A DNA stretch of 64,000 bases, taken from contig NC_045141.1 of the NCBI RefSeq assembly GCF_008831285.2, positions 11,768,106-11,832,105 on the forward strand, given 5' to 3'. Of this stretch, positions 37,728-50,390 are shown one piece after another. The stretch is from Nymphaea colorata (lineage: Eukaryota; Streptophyta; Magnoliopsida; Nymphaeales; Nymphaeaceae). Position 1 is the first letter of the stretch. The number at the start of each line of letters is the position of its first letter. Both the position numbers and the translations under genes were made by a program. A model generated the notes under the pieces. The model did no database searches. It was not told where the DNA came from and saw only the letters and a list, made by a program, of their open reading frames with translations.

Positions 37728-40134
37728 AGGGATTCATTGGCCTACTACTTTTTTCGGCTTGTCGTGCCAATGATTGATCGACCCACAATGACAACAAAAC
37801 AAGACATTCATCTGATAAACAATCTGCTACAGTAGTGTTTTATCTCCACCCAAGCTTAGCTTAAGCACCGAATGGGAGTGAAGCTTAGTGGAGCTTCAGC
37901 CACAATCTTAGTGAAACTCATCTTTCCTCGAGACCTATTGGCCTTCAGCTATGAAAGATCCTTTCAATGCCATGGCAACACCAAATTGAGACCTTCACTT
38001 CTTCATGAATCTTCATCTTTGAGCCCAACAACCACTTGTTGGCAATGAGTATCCCATTACCTACTCCCCAATCTCCCCTCAGAAGCACTGTTTCTAGCTC
38101 CAACTCGTTATCAATGTGGATAAGAAATTTCTTATTCCAATCATGGGTAAACGACAATTCTTTACCAAGGAACACTGCTTCTTCGAGCCTTCAAAAATGA
38201 AATGAATCCACTCCATCCTTGGATCCACCACCGAAGAGGCCTGCCACAACCACTTACTAAAGCTATTGATTCATCTTCTGGTAAGCCTCAGAGTGAATAG
38301 AGACAACCTGATATCCCCACCCCCTCCCAATTGAGATCATTACCCTGAAGCACCCCCTTATTTTGTTGAAAAATATAAAAGAAGCATAATAAAAAAGAAA
38401 AGACAATGAAAAGCTTATTTTCATGCATGGTTTTTCATCATGAAAGGCTATCATAAGCCTTGATTATACAATGCAAAAGGAAGAGCTTAAATAGGAGACG
38501 TTACCGTGATTTTGGCATCTATTTGACGATAATCATGAGAAACTAAATTTGGTTTTATGGGAAGATTTTCTTTTCCTTTATCATTTAATTTTGATTACAT
38601 TGCTAGATGTTTTCCTTGAGTCTCTTTAGAAACGGTTGCCTTTCAATGAAGGTATTACAATTAGATATTGGCTCTATTAAACCATAGATTAGTTTGGTTA
38701 CCTGAAGAACACGGTAGATGATCAACTTTGAAGCTTCAATAAGGACAACGTACTCACAGAGAGAATGCTAAAATTCACAATCCTTATCGTAATCAACCAG
38801 AAATCAACCAACCTTCTCAATTTCGCTCTTAGCATGGATATATTGCCACATATGTCGATTGCCATCCTCACCATATGCTCTTTTGTTTTCCTCATCAATA
38901 CTTACATGTTCAATCATAGAGAAAACAATAACTACCAATCTTGCGAGGGAGGCACATTACTGCACTTGGCTCATAGTTTGCCTATCATGGGCTGACCCAG
39001 ACCCGAGGTCCAACATTCTCCCATTCACACACGACAGGTAAGGAGACATGAAGATTTCTCCAGTTGTTTAGGTATACATTGTTATTCAACATACTGGCGA
39101 TAGGATTGTGCGACCCGCAAATATAGTAAACTTGTCCAACCGCTTAGAGTAACATAATGACCTCCCCTGCATAAAAAAAATTATTGTGCATTATGCATCA
39201 AGAATAATTCGTTGTTCCCTAGATAAAAAATTTATCCACACAAGTCTCAACACATTCAATCCCTCAACACATCATGATGCTAAATGTGTTAGACTGAGGC
39301 ATCATACTGTGCTATATATTTATCATTGAATCAAGCATCTCTTTTTTGGCGATTCAACTTTGCTGGCAATAAATATGAGCACTAGTATAGTGACAAATTG
39401 TTTCATCTCTTATATATATTCAACAATCTTAAATTAGTAGCTTTTTTAGATATGTCCCATTAAGTCAAATCTCTCATGGCCTTAGGCGGTAGACTAAAGT
39501 AGCAACTCTAATTCATCATTTGTGAGCATAGTCAAGAGTCCATAAGGGCAATTAAAGTAGATACATGATTTTTACATGATGTATTTGTTGTGGCTCACAT
39601 AACGAAGAAGCAGGGTAATTCTTCATCTTCTATTGTGGTCGACTTATTTACTAGTGCAATATACGTGGTATGTCTCATGTGGTATGACAGATCAACTCAA
39701 GTTCAATGAGTGTATGCAAGCACTAAAAGAAACTTCCATTGTCGTATAGATCACTAGGAGTCCAACTCTATCCACATAATTGACTTGAGTTTTCCAAAGA
39801 TGTTCATTTTAATCCCACTAAGATGATATGAGCCATCAGATCTGATTACCAGGTCTACATGATTTTTGGAGATCATATCTGTCAGACCTCATCTTGATAC
39901 AGTCAAGGAGATAAAAGAAATTGTACATAATGTCATCATTTCACACATGGCATTTAAGATCACAAAACCTATACCTCTTTAAAAAAAATTGATTTTTGTC
40001 CATCTCATCTCAGCTTGCTTGACACTCAGCACCTGAGGTGATATTTTTGTCTGAGCAAACAATCTACACCTGATTGCATGCTTAAGTATAGATGTGAACA
40101 TACATAAATTTAATCATGAGATTTCTTCAGAAAT
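37728..40134. other. Intergenic, no gene recognised
   Basis: Scattered short frames (for example 37945-38175 minus and 38765-38995 plus) have no recognisable motif. The right part may include the decayed 3' LTR of CopC, but no matching LTR could be found to define it. Confidence 0.4.
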
Positions 40135-40141
40135 ATATATA

Positions 40142-40216
<75 letters not shown>
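40135..40216. repeat. (TA)n microsatellite
   Basis: About 80 bases of AT/TA dinucleotides with two phase slips, directly beyond the RNase H end of CopC. Confidence 0.95.
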
Positions 40217-40219
<3 letters not shown>

Positions 40220-40752
40220 TTAGTAAGAGGATCTACTTCCATTTCATGAGTAGAAATGTAGTTAAGCACCTTTTGTACTACATCTCGCAAGTACTTACAT
40301 CTTGTATCGATATGCTTAGTTTTACTATGGAATTTGATATTCTTGGCAACAACAATAATAGCTTGATTATCACAATAAACTTCAATCAGAGCTTTTGCTT
40401 CTGAGACAATGTTAAGGTGTCAAAAAAATCTCCTCAACCAACCACCCTCTTGTACATGGACCCAGCTGCAAACTCCGCTTCCATGGTAGATAGAGCTACA
40501 CACATTTGTTTCTTGCTACACTATTCACCCAGTTATGGTAGATAGAGCTACACACATTTGTTTCTTGCTACACTAGGATATCACCCTAGTCTGAACATAA
40601 ATACATATCCAGACATAGGCTTACATTCATTAGGTCTCCTCCCCAATCTACATTTGTGTAACCCTTAAGTCGCAGCTCACCACCTAGATAGCATAGTGAC
40701 ATGTTTTGCCCTTTAAGTATCACATGATCCTTTTAACAGCTTTCCAATGAAC

Positions 40753-41230
40753 CTATCCAGGATTTGATTGATATCTACTGACCATGCCAACTGCATGGCA
40801 TATGTTAGGTCTTGTACACATCATCAAGTACATTAGATTGTCAAACACACTTGAATAGGATACATTTGACATTTTCTTTCTTTCTTCTGGTGTTTCTGAA
40901 CACATTCTAATAGAGAGGCTATTGCCTTGACTCATGAAAGTATCTACTTGCTTGTGGCTTTGCATATTGAATCGCTTCAAGACCTTCTTAATGTAAGACT
41001 TTTGTGAGGGTATAAAAAATCTTTTTGAGCGATCTCTTTTAATCTCTACTCTCAATATAATTGCTGCTTCACCCATGTTTTTCATTTCAAAATGATCAAA
41101 CAGCCAAACTTTGAATGACTTAATTAACTTCAGATCATTGTCAGCCAATCAAATGTCATCCACATATAAAGAGAGAATGACAAATTTCTCCTTATGCCGT
41201 TTCATATATACACAGTAGTCTTCATCAATC
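40753..41230 (-). pseudogene. CopC reverse transcriptase fragment
   Basis: The catalytic motif is still readable as SLYVDDI, but the next codon is a stop. The frame then continues LADNDLKLIKSFKVWLFDHF, MKNMGEAAI, KSYIKKVLKRFNM and LMYLMMCTRPNICHAVGM, which is the thumb and connection part of copia RT. Confidence 0.85.
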
Positions 41231-42013
41231 ATTTAAAAATTATTAGACATTATTGTTTCATGAAATTTTATATGCCAATTTTTGGATAGCTGTTTTAGTC
41301 CATAAATGGATCACTTGAGCATGCAAACTTTGCATACAGAACCTTTGACAACAAACTCTTCAGGTTGTTCCATGTAGATTTTCTTGTCTAGTTTTTCATT
41401 TAGGAACTCTGTCTTTACATCCATTTGATGTAATTCTAAGTCCATATATGAAACAAAGTTATTATAAGACAAACAAAGTCATTTTGACAATAGGACAGAA
41501 CATTCATCATAGTCAATGCCTTCTTTCTATGTTCATTGTTTTGCCACACATCAAACTTTAAATCTTTCAATGGATCCATTTACATTTCTTTTGACATTGA
41601 AAACTCATTTGTTCCCAATGGTCTTCCTTTCAGGAGGAACATTGACAAGTTCTCATACCTTGTTGTAGCTCATGGATCTCATCTATTCTTCCATTGCTTG
41701 CTTCCATTCTTTCTTTACCGGACAGGAGAGGGCCTCATGCCTAGACTTTGGGACAACAATGTTATCAGGTACTGTCATGATGGCTTCACCTTCTGTCTCA
41801 AATTTGCTTCATGGAATTCTTGTCCTTGCACTCTGACGAGACATCACATTTAGAAAATCTGACCCTCATGCGGTTCACTCCCACTATCACAAACTGATTG
41901 AGACCATACATAACCGATTGAGACCATACATCTTGTATTACTATCTCTTGATCATTGATCTTTGCATGTTCTAGGCCATCCAACTTGTATAGTTGAATAT
42001 CTCAATTTATATC

Positions 42014-42814
42014 TCATTTCTTAGGGAAAACATTTTCCAAGGATATGACATCCCTAAAATCTATCTTGGTTACACTCTCATCTGCATTTTCTCCTAGGAA
42101 GACATAACCTTTGAAGTGGTCACAATATTGAATGAAGATATGTTTATTCTCCCTTGGTACTAGTTTACCATACTGGTGGGAAGGATTGTGAACATACGCT
42201 ACAGACTCCCAAGGTCTCAAATGACTAAGGTCAGGCCACCTGCCTATCCATAGTCCATACGGAGTTGATAAGACAGATTTTGTGGGCATACAGTTAAGGA
42301 CATATGTCACAGAAAGTATACGATCAGCCCAAAATAAAATAGGTAACTGTGTTTGCACCATCATTGGTCTGACCATATCCATCAATGCTTGATTTCTTCT
42401 CTCAACTATCCATCAATGCTTGATTTCTTCTCTCAACAACACCATTTTTTTGTGGTGTGTGATGGGTGGTCAATTGTCTATATATGCCCCTTTCATCGCA
42501 CATTTCCTTAAATTGACAAATATTGTCTACCTCGATATATTTGAAGGACTTTGATCTTTTGAACATTCTACAAAGTTCATGAAGCGTTTGAAGCAATCTA
42601 ATGCCTCATACTTATGAGAGATCAAATGCACATAATGATGTCGGGTGTAATAATCAATAAACATGATGAAGTACAATGCACCGCATCCAAATGCAACACT
42701 CATTGGTCCATATATGTCAAAATGGATTAACTGTAATGGAACAAAAACCTTAGTTGCTTTCCCAAATGGTTTCCAAGTTGCTTTTCTTGCTAGACAATGT
42801 TCGCAAACAGACAT
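42014..42814 (-). pseudogene. CopC integrase fragments
   Basis: Three frames in order give CEHCLARKATWKPFGKAT, HFDIYGPMS and MFIDYYTRHHYVH (42814-42527). Next are HTPQKNGVVERRNQALMD (42596-42402), containing the catalytic Glu, and FWADRILSVTYVLNCMPTKS (42385-42014). A duplicated stretch TCCATCAATGCTTGATTTCT at about 42380 and 42411 breaks the frame between the second and third pieces. The second catalytic Asp lies in YIEVDNICQF where RSDNG is usual. Confidence 0.85.
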
Positions 42815-43710
42815 ATCGATATTTGTAAGGGACTCTCATAATCCATCATGAGCTAGTCTAATAATTCTATTTTGTCCAATATGCCTCAGGTAGCATGCCA
42901 GACATGCATCCACATTAACATGCACATTAAAACATTCATCACTTACATAGCAGGAATTTCAATAAGTATTTAAAACAAGGAAGTCATTAACACACTAGAA
43001 CAAACAACTGAGTTTGAAGACCACTTAGGATCATCACCCCTCCTTCTTTTATGATTGTGAGCCTTTTTGAAACCTTCAATCATGAAGGCCTGACCACTAG
43101 ATTTGGTAGCTTCCAAGGACTGATATTCTATCTCTAGGTGTCAGGATATGTCATCAAAAGTTTTGATTCTTTCGTTATGTGTCATATTAATTTTCATGTG
43201 CTCCTAGTTATTTGGCAGTGACCTTATTGTCACTGCTTGAATTTGTTGTTCATCCATAAGGGTGTGTCCAACTGACTTTAGCTCTCTAATCATATTAGCC
43301 ATCTCCCTGAAATGTTGACTCATTGAACTCTCTTAATTTAGTGATGGATGTTCCACCAAACCTGTCCTTAAGGGCTAGCCACATCTATTTCGCAATAGTA
43401 TACTGCTCAAATTAACACATGATGTCATCTTGCATCGAACATAACATTGTGACTCTAGCCAGCTGACATATCCTAAGTCAATAAGAAAGGAAACAACCAT
43501 CATAATTATTAAATTGTGTCGCTGATGTATGTCAAGTAAAAGTCATTACACATCTATATCACTAGCTAAGTCAACAACTTAGTTGTATAATACTTCACAC
43601 TAGTAGTAGGATCAAAATGTCATTAAGTTTGAAATCATCTCCCACTCTCCTAGAGATTTGTGACTATACAACTAGGTTGTCCTTCTTTAACTCTAATATC
43701 ATATTGGAAT

Positions 43711-44774
43711 AGATGCTAATTTTTATGCACATAAAACCAAGTATGGCCAGCACAATTGAAGAATTACTCATGCACAAAAAAAAAATTGTATCATTAGCAA
43801 AATAATGCAATTTTATTAATTTTCCATAACAAAAGTTGTCCATGCATGACAAGCTGTCAAAACAAATATAAAAAAATGAATCTAAACAAACCAACTACAA
43901 TCATATTCAAAGATTGCTTCAAAAAAAAAAAGAAAAATCAATCCACAATGGCTATGTCTAAAGACTGAGTGTAAAGCTTAGCACATTCCCGCGCTATATC
44001 AGGAAATCCAGTCTATAATTGAAAACACCCTCCTTTTGAAGAAGGTTATGAAGTTTGTTCTTTTTAGCATGCCATCCATGTCATCCCATTGTTCCTTAAA
44101 TGTAGGTGTCACACCTTTCCATTCCTAAGAACAAAAATGTCTTCTCGAGCACGGGTTCACCAAAACTCTTGTTTTATTTGGTGCTCCTCATCGAGTTCAA
44201 TCTCAATTACCACCTTCTTAAACGTTAATGCACTGCCATGTTTTTCCAAACATTTTTTTCTAAATTGTCCCTACTTGTCATCTGAGACGGAGTAAAGTAC
44301 CGGTCTACCTGCGTCAGTGGTTCCAACTGGAATCTCATATCCATCCACAATCTCACGTAGCCTAGTATGCATATACGCACTACGCCTATAGACAAGGAAT
44401 ATGAGGCACATTTTAAACTTCATAAATTGCTCCCACAGTTCTATCCTCGGGTCATGTTTACAACTTTGTTCTTCAGGTGACTCCACTATGCTGTCTTTCT
44501 TTTCCATTTAATTTTGATTTATCTTCTGGGATTTTCCTTGAACCTCTTTAAAAACAATTTTCTTTCAACCTTATCAATAACAATGTTCAGTTTCTCATTC
44601 ATTTCAACTATGTCCACTCATCTCCTTGGCTTGTGACAACTTCAATTATCACTGCTTATGACCCCTACCCCCTACACACACGCACTGGGGCCACCATGCT
44701 GCTGCAGACCTGAATAGAAACCTTAGTGCTTTTTTGGAGGAGATAGAGTCTCAAAAGGTTCCCATTTTTTGCCT

Positions 44775-44830
<56 letters not shown>

Positions 44831-45224
44831 AAACTCCTGGAGGCGGGGTGATCTTCTTGTTCATATCTGAAGGCATTTAGGCCATGCTCTCTAGTGTTAA
44901 GATCCTGAACATAAAACTTTCTTCCCCTATAGCTGAAATACTTGGGCCAAGATGACCAAAAATGTGGTACTTCACTACGATATCCAACATTTCATCTATT
45001 AAAATTACGCACCTATTTGACATGGTATGTTCGATAAGTATACACTTGTTTCACACAAAAATAATCCACGAAAATTTAGAGAATATAATCCTTATATGCT
45101 ACATATTTACGATTTATAGTACACAACATAAATCTACCTTATCATTAGTGCACTTTGTTAGCTGCTGCACTTTAAATTTGTAACTTAATTACAATGAAAA
45201 TTTTGAAAACTTATACACATGAGC
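43711..45224. other. Intergenic with an unrecognised minus-strand reading frame
   Basis: A minus-strand frame at 44507-44271 reads LREIVDGYEIPVGTTDAGRP near its end and looks moderately coding-like. It appears to continue in another frame to about 44100. I do not recognise it. A (GA)n run lies at 44777-44827. Confidence 0.35.
44777..44827. repeat. (GA)n microsatellite
   Basis: Uninterrupted GA dinucleotide run of about 25 units. Confidence 0.95.
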
Positions 45225-45385
45225 GGAGTCAGAAAATTGGCCAGCTAAAGGGCATTAGTTATATAATTTAAGATTTTTAAAGGGTATCTTTATTTAAATG
45301 AAAAAAAAGCCATAAATTTTCAAAAAAAAAAGTTGCTTTTTGTGGGACCGTATGGGTAATTGCTCATGCTTGAATCTGCCTCCGA
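45225..45385. repeat. Short dispersed repeat with inverted ends, possible MITE
   Basis: The left end GCGGAGTCAGAAAATTGG is approximately mirrored by the right end CTTGAATCTGCCTCCGACC. The middle is A/T-rich with AAATTTT strings. This resembles a common plant repeat that begins GGCGGAGCCAG. Related-looking pieces occur near 45806-45970, 50790-51010 and 60940-61140. Confidence 0.35.
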
Positions 45386-46306
45386 CCCTGCTACACATTT
45401 TATCAATGATTGCGGTTGTAAGTGGGATTATGGCCGGAGGAGATCCCATGAGGTTTTCTTATACGGTTCGATGAACTGCCTCGAGTCTGGCATTCTGCAA
45501 CGAATTAGGGCATTTTTGCAAAGGGTGAGTGTTGCAGGGTTTTCCAAGCAAACCCCAAGCCTAAACTTGGATTGCATGTTCCCCATATTCCATACAAGCC
45601 TTAACTTCCATTTCACCCAAAAAATATTGAAGTATTGGCTTTGTTATGCGGCCAATGGCTCCAGTGGATAAAACCCCACAGGCATTGAGGTGTTCGGCAG
45701 ATGAGGGCTCCCGTAGAATGCCAGCCTGAAATTTGTGCGAGAAGAAACCAACACACAGATGTTTCAACAGGAATATTGAGGGACTTCAAGTTAAAAAGGC
45801 AGGGGCAGAGGCAGGATTTTTTTATTTGCGAGCAAGATGAAAATAATTTTGTTGAAATTTTTTCACGTGGGCCAACTGCATTTGATAAAAGTTTTCCAGC
45901 AGCTAAATTAGAGTTCCTTAAAATTTTAGATGGCAAAATTTTATTTTCTAAAATTTTTCCTTTGCTTTTGACAGTTCATGTAAGCTAGAGTTGAAGAAGA
46001 CAACTAAAAGTGATGGAACACCGTAGCTGATCACGTTAGGGATACTTCATGAATAGGATTCAACTGGAAACCGAATACCTGTACCTTTAATAAAAATTAA
46101 TTGCGAGTGATAGAGCTCAACCACTTCCCCTATTAACCTTTCCATGTCGTTTTCTGTATATATTTCTTGTTTGGCTTATAGACCTCAGCCTGGTCAAAAA
46201 ATTTGATTCACCACAATACAAAGATTAAAACAAAAGCTTAGGCATTCCTTTTCTCCAAGCACATGCAGACCTTCGAATGTGAAGTTAAAAAGAATCCAAG
46301 TCCTTG
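45386..46306. other. Intergenic, no gene recognised
   Basis: Overlapping short frames on both strands (45360-45988) lack recognisable motifs. The last 300 bases would be the 3' UTR and downstream region of the minus-strand PPR gene. Confidence 0.4.
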
Positions 46307-48178
46307 TCATGAGTCTCGTGCATAAAGGGTGCTAACAAGGGTAGAATACAATTGATCGTCAGGAGTGACTCCTGCCGCCACCATCTCGTCATATATTCTC
46401 AAAGCATCATCTGTCTTTCCATTTCTAGACAACCCAGATATCAAGGTAGTGAAAGTAACGACGTTTGGAAGAAGATCTCTTGAACGAATTTCAGTAAATA
46501 ATTTGAGTGCTTCATCCATTTTATCTTGCGTACAGTTCGCATGTATCCACGTTGTGTATGTATAAACATCACTTTTCAGTTCCTTTGATTCCATTTCCTC
46601 CCAAAGCTTATAGGCAACCCCCATCTTCCCTTTCTTGCAATGTCCATCAATCAAAGCATTGTAAGTGCAGACAGTAGGCCTGATACTGTTCCTGCCCATC
46701 TCACGAAAGACTCTCATGGCCTCATCTAGATTCCCTTCTTTGCAGTGAATGTCCACCAAAGTAGTATAGCTCACAGCGTTTGGAGAAACCCCTTTGTCAA
46801 CCATAGCATAGAACAGCCTCTTGGCCTCCTCAAACCTGTCCAACTTTCCTAACCCACTGATAATTGTACTATATGTATAAACATCCAGTTTGATTCCTTT
46901 CTTTTCCATGGTCGCCATCAAGTTGAAGGCCTCATCAATATCTCCTGCCTTGCAATACCCAGCAATCATCGTGTGGAGTATAATCTGATTGTAATCAATT
47001 CCCTTTTTTTGCATCTCACTGAGAACTGTTGATGCAGCCTTCATCTGTCCCAATTTACACAAACCATTGATCAGTGCCCCATAGGTATGAGCATTTGGTG
47101 TCAATCCTGCATCTATGCTTTCATCAAGCAGAGCAAATGCCCTCTTTATGTTGCCACACTTGCAATTTCCATGGACCATTGAAGTATAGACATAGACATC
47201 CCCAACCATCCCCCTTTTCTTCATGTCGTCAAACAATTCCTCAGCTTTATCTATCTTGCCTGAATTGCACAATGCATTGATCAGAATGGTATAAGTTGCG
47301 ACATTCCTTTCGACGCCAGAGTTGTCTACCACTGAATCCAGGACCTCGAAGGCCCTATCAATATCTCCATTCTTGCAATGAGCCTCCACTAACGAGTTAT
47401 AAGAGAAGATATTGGGCTTGAACCCTCTAGCACTCATGCCATCCAAAAACTCAATAGCTTTCTTTATCTCGCCTTTCGAGCAGAGCCCATCAACAATGAT
47501 GACCATATAATGGGGCGTCGCCTCCAGCCCCGAGTCCAGCACCGACTGCAAAAACTCCAAAGCCGTCTCCATCTCGCCAGACGCTCTCAAGGCCATAAGA
47601 AAGGCCTTGCAGGACCAAGCATCTATCTTCCAACCCTGCTTTTTCATATAAACAAACGCTTGGTGGGCATGCTCCATCATCTTTGCTCTCGAATAAATCC
47701 CAAACAGGAGCAAGACAAACTTACGCAGAACCTCAGAATCGGCGGGTAAGTCATCCATGTGAGACTCTACTACCGAAAACGGACAGCCAATATCATTGGC
47801 GAGAGATGTCAAGAGGCCCTTTGCAACAGAAGAACGGTCATTCTCCTTGAGCAACCTGCAGGCGAGAATGCAGTAGACGCCGGGGCGATGTCCCAGAGTT
47901 GGCTTGTGATCGTTCAACCAGTTGAAGAAGGACAAGAGAGAGTCGGATCTAAGCTTGGTATCGGAGAAGACGAGGTGGGTGATGCGGGGATTGAGTCTGG
48001 ACACCAGAATGGAGGGGGACAGCGGGCCACAGCCATACCTTGCGATTGTCTCTGAAATTAACCCGGCGAGTTCGTGCGACGGAGACGGCGGCGATGATGA
48101 TGGGAGAGAAGGGGAGGGAGATGAGGAAATAATGGATTTTGCGCTTCTGATGAGCGCCAAAGGCTTCTTCTTGCGCAT
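46307..48178 (-). CDS. P-class pentatricopeptide repeat (PPR) protein, 623 aa
   Basis: An intact single-exon gene. Residues 1-35 are basic and Ser/Pro-rich, fitting an organelle (probably mitochondrial) targeting peptide. Thirteen PPR motifs of 35 residues (one of 36) run from about 152 to 607 without spacers, then a 16-residue partial motif ends the protein. Motifs show the usual YNSLVEAHCKNGDIDRAFEV pattern. There is no E, DYW or SMR domain, so this is a P-class protein, a group that binds organellar RNA to stabilise, splice or help translate it. The start is the Met of MRKKKPLALIRS. The frame stays open for 78 codons upstream, but that part encodes a Phe run from a poly-A/T tract (48335-48358) and looks like 5' UTR. 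The specific target and orthologue are not identified. Confidence 0.95.
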   Translation of the reverse strand: MRKKKPLALIRSAKSIISSSPSPSLPSSSPPSPSHELAGLISETIARYGCGPLSPSILVSRLNPRITHLVFSDTKLRSDSLLSFFNWLNDHKPTLGHRPGVYCILACRLLKENDRSSVAKGLLTSLANDIGCPFSVVESHMDDLPADSEVLRKFVLLLFGIYSRAKMMEHAHQAFVYMKKQGWKIDAWSCKAFLMALRASGEMETALEFLQSVLDSGLEATPHYMVIIVDGLCSKGEIKKAIEFLDGMSARGFKPNIFSYNSLVEAHCKNGDIDRAFEVLDSVVDNSGVERNVATYTILINALCNSGKIDKAEELFDDMKKRGMVGDVYVYTSMVHGNCKCGNIKRAFALLDESIDAGLTPNAHTYGALINGLCKLGQMKAASTVLSEMQKKGIDYNQIILHTMIAGYCKAGDIDEAFNLMATMEKKGIKLDVYTYSTIISGLGKLDRFEEAKRLFYAMVDKGVSPNAVSYTTLVDIHCKEGNLDEAMRVFREMGRNSIRPTVCTYNALIDGHCKKGKMGVAYKLWEEMESKELKSDVYTYTTWIHANCTQDKMDEALKLFTEIRSRDLLPNVVTFTTLISGLSRNGKTDDALRIYDEMVAAGVTPDDQLYSTLVSTLYARDS

Positions 48179-48600
48179 CGTGGCTCCAGTCTCGCATCTG
48201 TGCCGGCACAGCTCGTCCGAGCGATGATTCCTCCCTCGACAAAGCACAATAAATAATTTTACTAGCTCCTTACAAATTGAAAGTAATAGTCGCAAACTGA
48301 TACTCCTGCATTGGATCGTACGCGTGTTGTACAAAAAAAAAAAAAAAGAAAAAAAAAATCGAAGGAACCTGTTTGATCCAGCAATTCGACCAAATCTATT
48401 ATAATACGGCAAAAATATTATCTTAATATATTTTAAAATAAAGAAAATACATATAAATAATTTCGAGAATATTTAAAAATAAAAAGTGAAAATTTTCTCA
48501 ACATAAAGAATGGTATGTTAGAATAAAAATATAGACACTTGAATAAAAAGGTGCTGCACGCACCTGACTCAAACTTTCTAGTATGTTTTTGCTTGAGTAT
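48179..48600. other. PPR gene upstream region
   Basis: Probable 5' UTR and promoter of the PPR gene read on the minus strand. It includes an A-rich tract at 48332-48358 and AT-rich DNA beyond. No clear single TATA box can be chosen. Confidence 0.45.
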
Positions 48601-48990
48601 ATGTCTATTACTACATATACTTGATCAGTACTATCCCTCCTTTATTGCAAGGAGCGAAAAACAAACACCTTTCACAAAAATTCAGTGGAAAACCATCTTT
48701 TAATCATCTTCATTTGTTCGGTTGTCTTTGTCATGCAACTAATTCGGTTCTTATCGTAAATAACCTAAGTTTGATCCAAGAGCCAAAAGGCATATTTGTG
48801 TGGCTAATTTTATAGGGCAAAAGGGTTATAGACTTTATGATATCTAAATAAAACAAATCTTGATTGGCCACTATGTTGCTTTTCGTAAAGAGATCTTTCT
48901 TTTCAAACATCAAAGAACGAGATCAAGGTGTTGTCATACCCTTCCCAACAAAGTCAAATGATCTAAGCAACAATACATGACCAAGTTTTA
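48601..48990 (+). pseudogene. Ty1/copia integrase C-terminal fragment
   Basis: The plus-strand frame reads KFSGKPSFNHLHLFGCLCHA, the conserved segment after the copia integrase core (usually GKPPSYNHLRVFGCLCYA). Another frame then gives the K-G-Y-K/R-L-Y-D-like continuation. No other copia domain or LTR is attached, so this is an isolated scrap. Confidence 0.75.
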
Positions 48991-50390
48991 GTCCTTGAAG
49001 AGTGTGTTTGTTTCATTGCAGATATGCTAGGATCTCATATTCATGGATTTAAGGTCAAACTCCTTCCTTCCCCAATCCAACTTGAAATCCACGGTTTTTT
49101 CATGTAACTGGATTCAAAATCCATGTTACCGAGTTGATCTTCCAAAACATACCTTTCAATGCAGCTTCAGATCTCAACTATCAAACACTACCTAAAAGAA
49201 TCACCAAATGACATCTTTCAAGGCTTGGAAACCGCATCTCCTCAATCAAGACCAAATGAGCGTGAGACCACAAAAAGTACTCATATTGAACCAAGATGTT
49301 CTACAATAACCCACAAACCAATTTAATGTTTGGAGATTGTTATCCTTACTCTTGATGTCACCCTCATCAATCTCGTATTTAAAGAATTTCCAAGCATATA
49401 CATTATCCCATTTTTTATCCTTTTAAAATCTGTTGCTTAATAACAAGCTGATCTTTTGCATGTAACTGGATTTAAGATCCTTTTAAGCACATATGTATAA
49501 CACACATTTGTAGATAGAGATACCTAAGAAGAAGTCAATATGATTATACCGCCCTGGTATGAAAAACAAAAACCTCTATGGGTTGGTAGTTTGTGAGCGG
49601 TGAAGCCACCCTCCCTTTTCCTTGCTCCGCCCTAGGGTCCAGAGGTGCTTCGGGACCTAGGTATAGCTTTACAGTATACCCTTCAACTCAAGTGTCATAC
49701 ATGCCACTATTTGTAGTTTAGAGGAGTAGTGCCCATATGAATTAAACCAAGGACGCATCATCAGTGCCACACTCAGGCCGACCAGCTACATTACGCTCCT
49801 TAGCTTTAGGTTAATCCAAGCACTATAGAACTGGTTTGCAAAATTTGTCTGGATCCATTATAAAACTGGGATTTGTTCAACCCAAAAGTAATTACTCATT
49901 GTTCACATACTTTCATCATCACATATTTATGACAGTACTTGTCTATGTTGACATGATCACATATTGCAAATCATAAAGAATCCATTGACAAACTAAATGT
50001 TCATCCATCATGACATTATTTCCATATGGCCGACCTTGGACTGCTGAAATAATTTTATGCATAGGGGTGGCTTAAAAGGCCATAAATTAGTTTGGATTGT
50101 TCTGATTCACACCCATTGAATTCCTCAAGGAACGATGCGATGGTCTCAATGACTGTGATGGTATATATACGATTGAAAGATCCAACTGCATATCATTGAT
50201 TCATAACAAGATTGACCTATTTATCTATGCAAGTCAGTTAATCTGCTAATTAAGTTGATCCTTATGGCTAAAGTCCTAATTTAATTTGCTAATTTACCCT
50301 TTTTCATGTCTAATTGGCTTCATTTGGATAACGGAAGCATGCATGGATGTCGAGTGAATCACAAAGGGAAGGAGAACTCATATACACTTC
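48991..50390. other. Intergenic repeats, no gene
   Basis: A possible MITE lies at about 49004-49192: GAGTGTGTTTGTTTCATTG at the left, and ACTATCAAACACTACC at the right as an approximate inverted end. GGATTTAAGGTC-like strings inside recall the element at 61916. No target duplication is convincing. The rest shows nothing recognisable. Confidence 0.35.

Larger units (their letters stand above)
40217..43710 (-). mobile_element. CopC: old, decayed Ty1/copia element
   Basis: On the minus strand, from right to left: a degenerate primer-site-like ATGATATTAGAGTT at about 43690-43705; gag fragments at 43560-43030 (CQFEQYTIAK and WLALKDRFGGTS); a pre-integrase finger at 42920-42760 (ACYLRHIGQNRIIRL and CEHCLARK); integrase at 42760-42014; the linker; reverse transcriptase at about 41560-40740; and RNase H to about 40240 (KHIDTRCKYLRD). 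Protease is essentially missing between gag and the integrase finger. Stops and frameshifts occur throughout. LTRs could not be recognised. It is a different family from CopB and CopD. Confidence 0.82.

Noticed and set aside
45360-45988. Gene suggested by several overlapping frames of about 100 codons
   Set aside because: Frames of similar length exist on both strands and none resembles a known family.
47510-48227. Plus-strand frames within the PPR gene
   Set aside because: They are antisense to the clearly coding PPR frame and have no family resemblance.
48179-48412. Upstream Met giving a 701-residue PPR protein
   Set aside because: The extra 78 codons include a Phe run from a poly-A/T tract and no targeting-like pattern; the Met at 48178 gives a normal N-terminus.
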